Assembly (NCBI GenBank): GCA_963755085.1
Contig: CAVWIN010000011.1
Span: forward strand, 32,436 to 96,435
Source: JACVRM01 sp963755085
GTDB lineage: Bacteria; Actinomycetota; Thermoleophilia; Gaiellales; Gaiellaceae
Direction: 5' to 3'
DNA length: 64,000 nucleotides
The notes under the pieces were generated by a model. The model had not been told where the DNA came from. It made no database searches and worked only from the letters and a program-made list of their open reading frames with translations. Positions within the stretch are counted from its first letter, which is position 1. Every line of letters starts with the position of its first letter. The translations under genes and the position numbers were made by a program. Below are positions 1-8,596 of the stretch, in pieces.

Positions 1-882
1 CGCCACCTCGGTCGTCGCGCCGGCCGCCGTGGTCACGACCGGCGTCCCGGACGCCATCGCCTCGACGATCGGCAGGCCGAAGCCCTCGTAGCGCGACGGG
101 AAGACGAGGCAGCGCGCGCCGCGGTAGAGCGCGGCGAGCTCGTCCTTCGCGACGTGGCCGCGCATGTCGACGCGCGAGGCGACGCCGAGCCGGTACGTCG
201 CCTCGCGGACGGCCTCGCCGAGGCCCTTGTCCGGGCCGACCATCACGAGCCGGAGGTCGTCCGGCAGGAGCGCGAGCGCCTCGACCGCGGCGAGCGGGTC
301 CTTGCGCGCGTGCAGCGCGCCGACGAAGAGGGCGTACGGCGCGCCGTTCGACCGCCGGGCCCGTCCGGCGTGAAGGCGGGGTCGACGCCGTACGGCGTCA
401 GCACGATCTTGGCCGGGTCGATGCCGTAGTGCGCGACGAGGTCGCCGCGCGTGCGCTCCGAGCCGGTCAGCACCCGCGCCGCGCGGCGTGCCGACGGCCG
501 CACGAGCGTCCGGAAGAAGAGCCGGTCGCGCGCGGCCATCAGCCCGCGGTCGGCCTCGAACGAGAGGTCCTGCACCGTGAGCACGGCCGGGCCGCGGTAG
601 GCCGGCGGCACGACGTGGAGGAAGTGCGCGAGGTCGGGCCGCAGGCGGCGCAGGAGCCGCGGCAGGCGCACGGCCATGCGCGCGACCTGGCTCGTCGCCG
701 GCAGCTCGAGTGCCTCGATGCCCGCGGGGAGCGGCGGCTGCGTCGCGCGTCGACGGCGGCGATGCGCAGGACGTCGCCGGCGAGCGGGACAGCTCGCGCA
801 GCAGGTTCTCGACGTACGACTCGTCGCCGGTGCGCTGGCGGCCGAGCGACGTCGGCGTCGATGACGACGAGCGGCTGCTCAC
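1..882 (-). CDS. GT4-family glycosyltransferase, 3' end outside the window, frameshifted
   Basis: This is the third glycosyltransferase of a minus-strand cluster and probably transfers a sugar from an NDP donor during surface-polysaccharide assembly in the cytoplasm. Visible pieces in different frames are RTGDESYVENLLRELS near the N-terminus, a middle stretch with LTVQDLSFEADRG and LTPYGVDPAFTPDG, and a C-terminal donor-binding region with LYRGARCLVFPSRYEGFG and IVEAMASGTPVVTT. These are hallmarks of GT-B family 4 enzymes. The GTG at 882 is the likeliest start because it directly follows the end of the next gene. The coding sequence switches frame at least twice, so this copy cannot be read as one ORF. 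The product runs off the left edge. Donor and acceptor cannot be told. Confidence 0.75.
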   Translation of the reverse strand, partial: MSSRSSSSTPTSLGRQRTGDESYVENLLRELSRSPATSCASPPSTRDAAAAPRGHRGTRAAGDEPGRAHGRAPAAAPAPPAARPRALPPRRAAGLPRPGRAHGAGPLVRGRPRADGRARPALLPDARAAVGTPRGAGADRLGAHARRPRRALRHRPGQDRADAVRRRPRLHAGRARRSNGAPYALFVGALHARKDPLAAVEALALLPDDLRLVMVGPDKGLGEAVREATYRLGVASRVDMRGHVAKDELAALYRGARCLVFPSRYEGFGLPIVEAMASGTPVVTTAAGATTEVA

Positions 883-1900
883 GTCGCCGACCTCGCGGTA
901 GACGTCGAGCGTGCCGCGCGCGGTGCGCTCCCACGTGAACTCCGCGGCGCGCTCGCGGCCCGCGGCGCCGAGCTCGTCGCGGCGCGCGACCGCCTCGCGC
1001 AGCGCGGCGGCGATCGAGTCCGGGTCGGCCGGGTCGCACGTCACGGCGACGCCGCGCGAACTCGTCGTACGGCGGGCCCGGCCGGGCAGACGACCGGCGG
1101 TGCCCGGCCGCCATCGCCTCGAGCACCGGCAGCCCGAAGCCCTCGTACTCGGACGGGTAGACGAGGCAGCGCGCGCCGCGGTAGAGCGCGGCGAGCTCCT
1201 CGTCGGTCACGCGGCCGAGCCGGCGGACGTCGTCGCCGCCGACCTCGACGTCGCCCCAGCCCGGCCTCGCCGGCGATCCGCAGCTCGCCGCCGAGCCGCG
1301 CGCGGCGGAAGCCCTCGACGAGGCGCGGCAGGTTCTTGCGCGGCTCGAGCGTCGCGACGGCGAGCACGTAGTCGCCCTCCGCCGCGCGGCCCGTCGGCCG
1401 TGAACGGCGGGCCGACGCCCTGCGGGACGACGCGCACCCGCGCGTCGGCGAGACGCCGGTGACGGCGGCGAGCTCGCGCCGCTGGAAGTCGGAGACGGTG
1501 ATGACGGCGGCGGCGGAGCGGACGATGCGCCGCAGCGTCAGCGACGTGTAGTGGCGCGTCCAGGCGTTGAACGCCTCCGGCCGCCGGAGCGGCGACGACG
1601 TCGTGGACGGTCACGACGACGGGCACGCGCGAGACGAGCGGCGCGCGGATGGTCGTGCAGTGGAGGAAGTCGACGTGCGACCGCGCCGCCGCGAACGGCA
1701 GGACGGCCGGGTACCAGACCACGTCGCGGGCGAGCTTCGCCAGCCGGCCGGCGCCGTCGGAACGAGACGCGGCTGGAGCTCGACCGTCGTCCGAGCCTGC
1801 GCAGCTCGGCGAGCAGGTTGACGACGTACCGCGCCGTCCCGGCGCGGGTGAGCGCGAGCGGCGAGACGTCGATCGCGCCGCGCAGCCGGGGGTCGGACAC
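883..1900 (-). CDS. GT4-family glycosyltransferase, frameshifted
   Basis: A second GT-B glycosyltransferase of the same cluster. The N-terminus contains AIDVSPLALTRAGTARYV followed by VVNLLAELRRLG, the usual opening in which a glycine-rich loop precedes a helix. The donor half shows LEPRKNLPRLVEGFRRA and then YRGARCLVYPSEYEGFG and LPVLEAMAAG, the conserved E-x7-E-type region of family 4. The pieces lie in different frames, with shifts near 1080, 1385 and 1760. The start is a GTG at 1900, just after the stop of the neighbour to the right. The 3' end is placed at about 883, where the next GTG start begins, but the exact stop is hidden by a frameshift. It is probably co-transcribed with the flanking transferases. 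Confidence 0.75.
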
Positions 1901-1912
1901 GGCGCCAGTCTC

Positions 1913-2999
1913 TCACCGAACGGACGCGTACGCCGCCAGCACCGCCTCGCCGCACGCGCGGCGGGTGAAGCGCGCCGCGTGACGCAGGCCCGGCTCGCGC
2001 AGCTCGTCCCGGCGCGCGACGGCCCGCTCGATCGCGTCGGCGAACGCCTCGGGGTCGTCGGCGTCGGCGCGCAGGGCGACGTCGCCGGCCGCCTCGTCGA
2101 GCGACGGGTCGGTCGAGCAGACCGCCGGCGTCCCGCACGCCATCGCCTCGACGACGGGCATGCCGAAGCCCTCGAAGCGCGACGGGTAGCAGAAGGCGGC
2201 GGCGCCGCGGTAGAGCGCCGGCAGCTCGGCGGCGGCCGGTAGCCGAGCCGGCGGATGCCCGGCTCCGGCGTCGACCTGGTCGCCCCAGCCGGACTGCGCC
2301 GACGAGCGCGAGCTCGAGCTCCGACCCGCGCGCGCGGAGGATGCGGATCGCCTCGACGGCCGCCGACAGGTTCTTGCGCGGCTCGTCGGTCGCGACCGAG
2401 AGGACGTACGGCGCGCCGAGCGACGCGCGCTCGCCGTCGGGCCGGTAGCGCGGGGTCGAGGCCCGGGTAGGCGACGCGCAGGCGGTCGTCGGCCACGCCG
2501 AGCCGCTCGTGGACGTCGCGCGGCCGTGTACTCGGAGTTGCAGAGGATGACGTCGCACTCGCGGGCGGCGATCGCGTCGCGCCGCGCCGTGCATGCTCGA
2601 GCGTCGTCTGCGAGACGTACTGCGGGAAAGCGCAGCGGCACGAGGTCGTGGATGGTCGTCGTGCGGACGCCGCCCCGCTGCTGCGGCTGGAGCCACTCGG
2701 AGAAGTGGAAGACGTCGAGCCGTCCCGCGAGCCACTCGACCGGCGGCTGGCCGGCGCGCGTCCAGAGCGTGCGCCACGTCTGCGCGGACGGCGGCACGAC
2801 GACGAGCCGGCGCTCGACGTCGAGGCCGTCGAGCGCGCGCGCGACCGCGCGCCGCCGCCGCGGGCCCGGTGACCGCGAAGGCGACGATCTCGTGCCGGCC
2901 CTCGGACGCCTCGACGAGCCCGTCGAGCATCCCGACCCAGTAGTGGCCGATGCCGGTGAGCGGGTTGAAGAGCGGCGTGACGTCGACGACGACGCGCAC
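1913..2999 (-). CDS. GT4-family glycosyltransferase, frameshifted
   Basis: First glycosyltransferase of the cluster, starting at GTG 2999 a few bases after the stop of the methyltransferase gene at 3005. The reading begins VVVDVTPLFNPLTGIGHYW, the typical GT4 start in which the host-sugar glycine loop follows a short beta strand. Later pieces include FHFSEWLQPQQRGG, TIHDLVPLRFP, VATDEPRKNLSAAVEA and FCYPSRFEGFGMPVVEAMA, covering acceptor and donor domains in the right order. At least four frameshifts interrupt it. The stop at 1913 follows VLAAYASVR. Length when joined is about 360 residues, normal for the family. The role in a polysaccharide pathway is inferred from the adjacent ABC exporter. 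Confidence 0.78.
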
Positions 3000-3004
3000 C
3001 GTCG

Positions 3005-4202
3005 TCAGTCGAGCCGCACGCGCGCGGCGGCGAGCCGGCTCCGAGAACCAGGCGATCTCCTCGCGGACGAGGTCGACGAGGATCTCTCCGCGGCCGCGGT
3101 AGCTCCGGCGGGACGACCAGGTCGACGAGGACCTCGCCGCCGCCCGGCGAGCGAGTGCGGCAGCTCGACGCGCGGCAGCTCGACCCGCGCGCCGTCCGTC
3201 GAGCACGTACGGGCGCGATGTTGACGGTGCCCTGCGCGTACGGGAACTGGTCGGCGCCGGCCAGAACGCGCGGCCGGTGTTCTGGATGCGCAGCGGGACG
3301 CGCGATGGCGCCGTCGGGCGCGTCGCCCGGCGGCCCGGCGACGGAGACGAGCCCGCGCCAGGCGTCGCCGCCGCCCAGGTCGGCGACGGGCTTGGTCGCG
3401 ATCAGCGTGTTCGTCTGCGGCCGCCCGCGGCGGGCGCGGATCCACGCCGGTGAGCAGGCCGAAGCGCGCAGGAGGCGTCGTCGAGCGGGACCAGCCGGTC
3501 GACCTCCATGAACTGCCGCGACGTCGACGAAGCCGACCTCCTCGACGCACCAGCGCAGGTACTCGGGGTCGAAGGGCGACTCGAGCGTCCCGAACTGCTC
3601 CATCTCGGCGACGAGGTTCCGCTCGTCCGGCGTGCCGGGCAGCGGGCGGACGCCTTCGCGGAGGTAGATGCTGGCCGCCGGGCGCCAGCGCGCGGAGGAT
3701 GACACGCAGCGTCTCCACCTCGTCGTCGAAGTGGTGCATCGTGTCGTAGAGCACGGCGGCGTCGAAGCGGTTCTCCCACGGCAGCTCGCGCACCGGCATG
3801 GCGTGGAACTCGGCCTGCGCCGTCGATCCCCTCGCCGACCGGGCCGCGGATCGCGGCCACGCGCTCGCGTGCGATCTCGACCATGTCCTCGGAGATGTCG
3901 ACGCCGGTCACCCAGTAGCCGCAGCGCGCCAGGTACTCGGACATCCAGCCGGGGCCGCAGCCGACGTCGAGCACCTGGGCCCGGACGCCGAGGCCGAGCT
4001 GCTCGACGACGTGCGAGAACGTCCGCAGGCACGTCGGCGAGCTCGTAGTTCGGCGGCGCGCTGAACGGCTTTGTCCGCAGCCAGAGCATGTTGCTCGCCG
4101 GCAGATTCGCGACGTACTCGCGGTGGCCGCGGTCGAAGTCCTGTCCGAGGCCGGCGAGGCGCCCGCCGCGCGGCGCGGCGTCCGGCGAAACCGCTGGATC
4201 AT
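3005..4202 (-). CDS. SAM-dependent methyltransferase with C-terminal extension, frameshifted
   Basis: The N-terminal two thirds is a class I methyltransferase. Motif I reads VLDVGCGPGWMSEYLARCG, followed by VTGVDISEDMVEIARERV for the acidic SAM-ribose site, LYDTMHHFDDEVETLRVI, and APGG before a late strand. This arrangement fits type-11 methyltransferases of sugar or polysaccharide clusters. After about residue 260 there is an extra domain with FWPAP-like and VELPRVELPHSL stretches and LVDLVVPPELP, which resembles a beta-sandwich and recalls the protein encoded at 5010-5895. At least four frameshifts split the gene, and the start near 4202 is tentative because the first codons are in another frame. 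The gene is divergent from the ABC permease and upstream of three glycosyltransferases, so it may modify the exported glycan. Confidence 0.72.
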
Positions 4203-4242
4203 GCGTGTTTCTGCCCGGACATCGGCTCGTAGACTACGGCCG

Positions 4243-5047
4243 ATGGGCGTGTACGCGGACGTGCTCCGCTACTGGGATCTCTTCTCGGACCTGTTCCGGC
4301 GGGACTTCGCCGTGCGCTTCCGCGGCTCCGCGCTCGGCGTCGCCTGGACGCTCGTCAACCCGCTCGTGCTGATGGGCGTGTACACGCTGCTCTTCTCGTT
4401 CCTGATCAAGGCGCCGGGCATCGCGTCGATCCCGAACTACCCGCTCTTCGTGCTGACCGGGCTGCTCGCCTGGATCTTCTTCCAGACCAGCCTCCAGACG
4501 GCCACCGGCTCGCTCGTCGGCAACGCGTCGCTCGTGAAGCAGGTGCGCTTCCCGCGCCAGCTGCTGCCGCTCTCCGTGGTCGCCGCGAACGTGTTCACGC
4601 TGGTCGCCATGCTCGCTGGTGATCCTCCCGTTCACGCTGTGGCTGCTCCCCGACACGCGGACGACGTTCTGGGCGTCGATCTTCCTGCTCGTGCCGCTCG
4701 TCGCCTTCGCCGGCGGCCTCGCCGTCTTCGCCGCGTGCGCCAACGCGCTCTACCGGGACGTCGAGCACATCGTCACGGCGGTGCTGCTGCCGTGGTTCCT
4801 GCTCACGCCGATCTTCTGGTCGTTCGCCCAGCTTCCCGGGCTCCAGGACAAGCAGGCGCTCGTGCACGTCCTGTACTACGGCAACCCGCTGACGCCGATC
4901 GTGGAAGGCCTCCGCGACCCGCTCTACTTCGGCCGGATGCCGAGCGCGACCGACGTCGTCTACGCGTTCGCCGTCGGGTTCGGCTCGCTCGCGCTCGGCG
5001 CCCTGCTCTTCACGCGCGTCGACGACCGCCTGGTCGCAGAGCTGTAA
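4243..5047 (+). CDS. ABC-2 type polysaccharide export permease (Wzm-like), one frameshift
   Basis: Integral membrane subunit of an ABC exporter for surface polysaccharide or teichoic-acid-like glycan. The N-terminus MGVYADVLRYWDLFSDLF is followed by the amphipathic RDFAVRFRGSALGVAW stretch typical of ABC-2 permeases and then about six hydrophobic segments, including LMGVYTLLFSFLI, LLAWIFFQTSL, FTLVAMLA, LVPLVAFAGGLAVFAA and PWFLLTPIFWSF. The late NPLTPIVEGLRDPLYFG is also typical of the family. A single-base shift near 4614 splits it, and joining gives about 267 residues, the normal size. The ATPase partner is encoded at 6980-8181, separated by two unrelated genes. The start ATG at 4243 lies directly after a short AT-richer promoter-like stretch. 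Confidence 0.85.
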
Positions 5048-5895
5048 CCGGCACGGCGACGCGGATCCGGCCGTCGCTCAGCACGGGCTCGTGCGAGCGC
5101 GGCCGGGTCGAGGGCGGGGAGGCCGCGCCGGGCCCGGCGACGGCGAGGCGGCGACGTCGCCGGCGACCGACGGGCACACGAGCGGGAGCGTCCAGCCGGG
5201 CGAGCGGCCGAAGCCGGGCCGCCACGGCGCGAGCTCCCTGGCGAGGGCGCGCCGCTCGAGCCGGCCGCCCGTCAGCTCGATCGACCCGCCGACGGCGGCG
5301 TAGCCCTCCTCGTGCGCGTCGAGCACGCGCCGCGACCAGTCGGGGGCCGGCCGCGCGCCGGCCGGCAGGTACGCGGTGGCCGTCCCCGTCTCGGCGACGG
5401 GCTCTTCCTGCTCCTCGAGCGCCGCGCGCGTGTCGGGCGGCGAGCTCGGCGTCGTCGCCGACGACGGTGACCGCGAGCGCCCGCCGGGCGAGCCGCGGCA
5501 GCACGTCGACGTCGAGCTCGAGCCGCTCGTTGCCGAGCTCGCGGAACCAGTAGCGCCCCTCGTTCACGAGATCGAAGGCCAGCCGGTACGCGCCCGGGCG
5601 GGATCGGCGCGCGCACGGTGACGTAGACGCCGATCCGCTCGCCCGGCTCGACGCGCTCCGGCAGCAGGATGAAGGCGCCGGCCCAGACGATCGGGTTGCC
5701 GAGCGGGTCGAGCCAGTGGTACGAGAGGTGGATGTCGCGGCCGGGCCGCGAGCGCCAGGCGGCCGTGCCGGCGTTCTCGAGCTCGAGCCGTCCGACCGTC
5801 GTCGTCCCGGCCAGCTGCGGCGGCAGCTCGTGGGCGAGCCAGCGCACGGCGAGCGGCCCAGCAGGGACGGCGTGCGGCGGGGCCGGGACGGACAC
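5010..5895 (-). CDS. Predicted beta-sandwich (NBR1/Ig-like) protein, frameshifted
   Basis: The product begins at GTG 5895 with MSVPAPPHAVPAGPLAVRW and contains GRLELENAGTAAWRS, DIHLSYHWLDPLGN and LPERVEPGERIGVYVTV, then LAFDLVNEGRYWFRE. The N-terminal half resembles Ig-like domains that recognise or decorate polymers, with a tryptophan after a conserved asparagine as in NBR1-type Ig domains. There is no signal peptide or membrane segment. A later piece, AHEEGYAAVGGSIELTGG, recalls glycosyltransferase-type sequence, so a fusion is possible. Three or more frameshifts obscure the C-terminus; the stop at 5010 overlaps the permease 3' end and is uncertain. It is divergent from hemE by 17 bp. Function is not known; a role in the polysaccharide locus is suggested only by position. 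Confidence 0.5.
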
Positions 5896-5912
5896 CGGTC
5901 TAGTGTAGGAAC

Positions 5913-6950
5913 GTGACCGACCCGATCCTGGTTCGGGCCGCCCGCCGCGAGCCGGTCGAGCGGACGCCCGTGTGGTTCATGCGCCAGGCCGGGCGCTCGC
6001 TGCCCGAGTACCGGGCGGTCCGCGAGCGCTTCGCGCTCTTCGAGATCTGCCGGCAGCCCGAGCTCTGCGCGGAGGTGACGCTGCAGCCCGTTCGCCGCCA
6101 CGGCGTCGACGCCGCCGTGCTCTTCGCGGACATCATGCTGCCCGTGCTCGGCATGGGCGTCGACGTCGAGCTGGTCGAGGGCGTCGGCCCGGTCGTGGCG
6201 CGGCCGGTCGAGACGCTGGCCGACGTCGAGGCGCTCGCGCGTCCCGGAGCCCGAGGAGGCGGTGCCGTTCGTGCTCGAGACGGTGCGCCTCGTGCGCGAG
6301 CAGCTCGAGCCGGAGCGCGCGCGTCATCGGCTTCTGCGGCGGCCCGTTCACGGTCGCCGGCTACCTGGTCGAGGGCCGTCCGTCGCGCGAGTTCGCGCAG
6401 GACGAAGGCGCTCATGTACGGCGCGCCGGAGGTCTGGCACGCGCTGCTGGACAAGCTCGCCGAGACGTTCGCCCGCTACGTCGCCGCGCAGGTGAGCGCA
6501 GGCGCCGACGTCGTGCAGGTGTTCGACTCGTGGGCGGGCGCGCTGTCGGTCGAGGACTACGGCGAGTTCGCGGCGCGCTACTCGGCGCGGATCCTCGGCG
6601 CCGTCGCCGCGCCGACGATCCACTTCGCGACCGGCGCGACGCACCTGCTGCCGTCGCTCGCCGCCGCAGGCGGCGACGTCATCGGGCTCGACTGGCGCGT
6701 GCCGCTCGACGAGGGCTGGCAGCGTCGTCGGCGCCGGACCGCGGCGTCCAGGGCAACCTCGACCCGGCGGCGCTGCTCGGGCCGTGGGAGCGCGTCGAGC
6801 GTGCCGCGCGCGCCGTGCTCGAGCGGGCAGGCGGCCGGCCGGGCCACATCTTCAACCTGGGCCACGGCGTCCTGCCCCAGACCGACCCGGACGCGCTGAC
6901 GCGGCTCGCCGAGTTCGTCCAGCGAGCACACGGTCGAGGCGCGGGTCTGA
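5913..6950 (+). CDS. hemE: Uroporphyrinogen decarboxylase HemE, frameshifted
   Basis: Cytoplasmic enzyme that removes four carboxyl groups from uroporphyrinogen III to give coproporphyrinogen III in heme biosynthesis. The N-terminus contains TPVWFMRQAGRSLPEYR, the signature with the substrate-binding arginines, followed by FALFEICRQPELCAEVTLQP and the FADIMLP aspartate region. The middle shows GFCGGPFTVAGYLVEG and VQVFDSWAGALS; the end has GVQGNLDPAALLGPWE and HIFNLGHGVLPQTDPDA, all conserved. At least four single-base shifts split the frame; reading through a shift near 6923 ends at TGA 6950. Joined length is about 345 residues, normal. Start is GTG 5913. It sits between the two subunits of a glycan exporter, so no functional link is implied. 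Confidence 0.9.
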
Positions 6951-6979
6951 GCGCCCGTCCGGTCGCTACGCTCAATCCC

Positions 6980-8181
6980 GTGAAGCATGGTGCGGTCGTC
7001 GCCGCGGACGTCAGCCGGCGCTTCCGCGTCCAGGCGAACAAGCGTCACGCTCAAGGAAGCGGTCGTGCGGCGCGGCCGCAAGCGCGGCGCGCGACATCTG
7101 GGCGGTTCGCGACGTGTCGTTCAGCGTCGAGCCCGGCGAGTCGGTCGGCGTCGTCGGCCGGAACGGGTCCGGGCAAGACGACGCTGCTGCGCCTGATCGC
7201 GGGGATCTTCGCGCCGACGCGCGGGCACGACTCGAGGTCGGCGGCTCGGTCGGCTCGCTGCTCGGGCTCGGCGCCGGCTTCCACCCCGACTTCACCGGCC
7301 GCGAGAACGTCTTCCTGAACGGCGTCGCTCCACGGTCTCTCGCGGCGCTACGTCCGCGAGCGGATGGACGAGATCGTCGCCTTCTCCGAGCTCGAGCGGT
7401 TCATCGACGCACCCGTGCGGACGTACTCCTCGGGGATGTACATGCGGCTCGGCTTCGCCGTGGCGACCCATCTTCGCGTCGGACGTGCTGCTGCTCGACG
7501 AGGTGTTCGCGGTCGGCGACGAGGCGTTCCAGCGCAAGTGCTTCGGCAAGATCTTCGAGTTCAAGAGCCGCGGCGGGACGATCTTCTTCGTCTCGCACTC
7601 CGCCGTCGCCGTCGAGAGCCTCTGCGAGCGCGCGCTGCTGCTGCGCAGCGGCCGGCTGGAGCTCGACGGATCGACGCACGACGTCGATCGCCCGCTACCA
7701 GGCGCTGCTCGCCGAGGAGGAGGATCCCGAGGAGCGCGGCGCCGGCCTGCAGGAGTGGGGGAGCGGCGAGGCGCGCGTCACCGAGGTCGCGCCTCGAGGA
7801 CGACGACGGCGAGCCGCGCACGCAGTACCTGGCCGGCGAGCCGCTCGTCGTCGCTGCTCCACGTCCAGGTCGAGCCGGGCGTGTCCGCCGCCGCAGGTCG
7901 GCGTCGAGCTCCACGCCGCACGGCGGCGGGCTGATCGCGGCGTCGACGCAGCCGCTCGACGAGCTCGGCTGGTGACGCGCGGCGAGGTCTGGGTGCGGTT
8001 GGAGGTCGAGTCGCTGCCGCTCGCCGACGGCCGCTTCGACGTCGCCGTCTCGCTGGCCGACGGCACGGGCGGCCACGTGTACCACCGGCGTCTCGCCGCG
8101 GCGAGCTTCGTCGTCTACTCGGCGAAGCAGGACGACCTCGGGATCGTCCGGCTCGACGGCCGCTGGTCGCTCGGCCGGTGA
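6980..8181 (+). CDS. ABC transporter ATP-binding protein (Wzt/TagH-like), heavily frameshifted
   Basis: ATPase partner of the permease at 4243-5047. Pieces in all three frames assemble in order: VTLKEAVVRRGRKRGA, DIWAVRDVSFSVEPGES, Walker A from VGVVGRNGSG into KTTLLRLIAGIFAP, VGGSVGSLLGLGAGFHPDF with TGRENVFLNG, the signature region YSSGMYMRLGFAVATH, Walker B as DVLLLDEVFAVGDEAFQ and the switch histidine in FFVSHSAVAVESLC. A C-terminal domain of about 150 residues follows, ending HVYHRRLAAASFVVYSA, similar to the Wzt-type carbohydrate-binding domain. About ten single-base shifts break the 1.2-kb gene. Start GTG 6980 lies 30 bp after hemE. The assignment to glycan export is firm from family; the substrate is unknown. 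Confidence 0.85.
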
Positions 8182-8201
8182 CGCGAGCACGGTGTCGCGC
8201 A

Positions 8202-8477
8202 TGAGCGCACGCACCTGCCCCGACTGGCCCGCAGCTGCTCGAGCTCGCGCCCGACCTCCAGTTCAAGCACTACACGGTCGCCGAGGCGCAGCTGCCGATG
8301 GAGGCGCTCGTCCTCCTCGAGGGCGTGCTCGCCAACGAGGCGGAGATCTGCTGCGACCGCGAGCGCCACGTCTTCTTCGCGGCCCACACCGACCCGTCGG
8401 TCGCGCGCGCCCTGCGCGACACGCACTGGTACGAGGTCGGCGAGTGGTCGACCACCGGGCCTGGCACCGGCGCCTAG
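8202..8477 (+). CDS. Small conserved-looking hypothetical protein, one frameshift
   Basis: A protein of about 91 residues not recognised as a named family. The main body reads LAPDLQFKHYTVAEAQLP, then VLLEGVLANEAEICCDRER, HVFFAAHTDPSVARAL and TGPGTGA at the stop, TAG 8475-8477. It is acidic, soluble, and has a cysteine pair in EICCDRE. The first ten codons (MSARTCPDWP) are in another frame, with a single-base shift near 8233. An alternative GTG start exists at 8192. It begins 20 bp after the Wzt-like gene and may be translationally linked to it. This frameshift is the last of the error-dense left end. Confidence 0.5.
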
Positions 8478-8596
8478 CGGCGCCGGATTTCGGCACACAA
8501 TCGGCGGCTGGGCGCGTTCTTCGGCGATACCGTCGACGCCGGGAGGCGGGTGGAAGTCCAACACCCCACTCCTGAATGGGTGGCGAATGTATTCCC

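Noticed and set aside
6980..8181. Programmed frameshifting in the ABC ATPase gene
   Set aside because: About ten shifts in both directions cannot all be programmed; the same density occurs in neighbouring genes, so errors are more likely.
8478..8596. Possible element end in the gap before the PolX/PHP gene
   Set aside because: ACACCCCACTCC and GAATGGGTGG suggest a short imperfect hairpin, but it is too weak and no partner repeat lies nearby.
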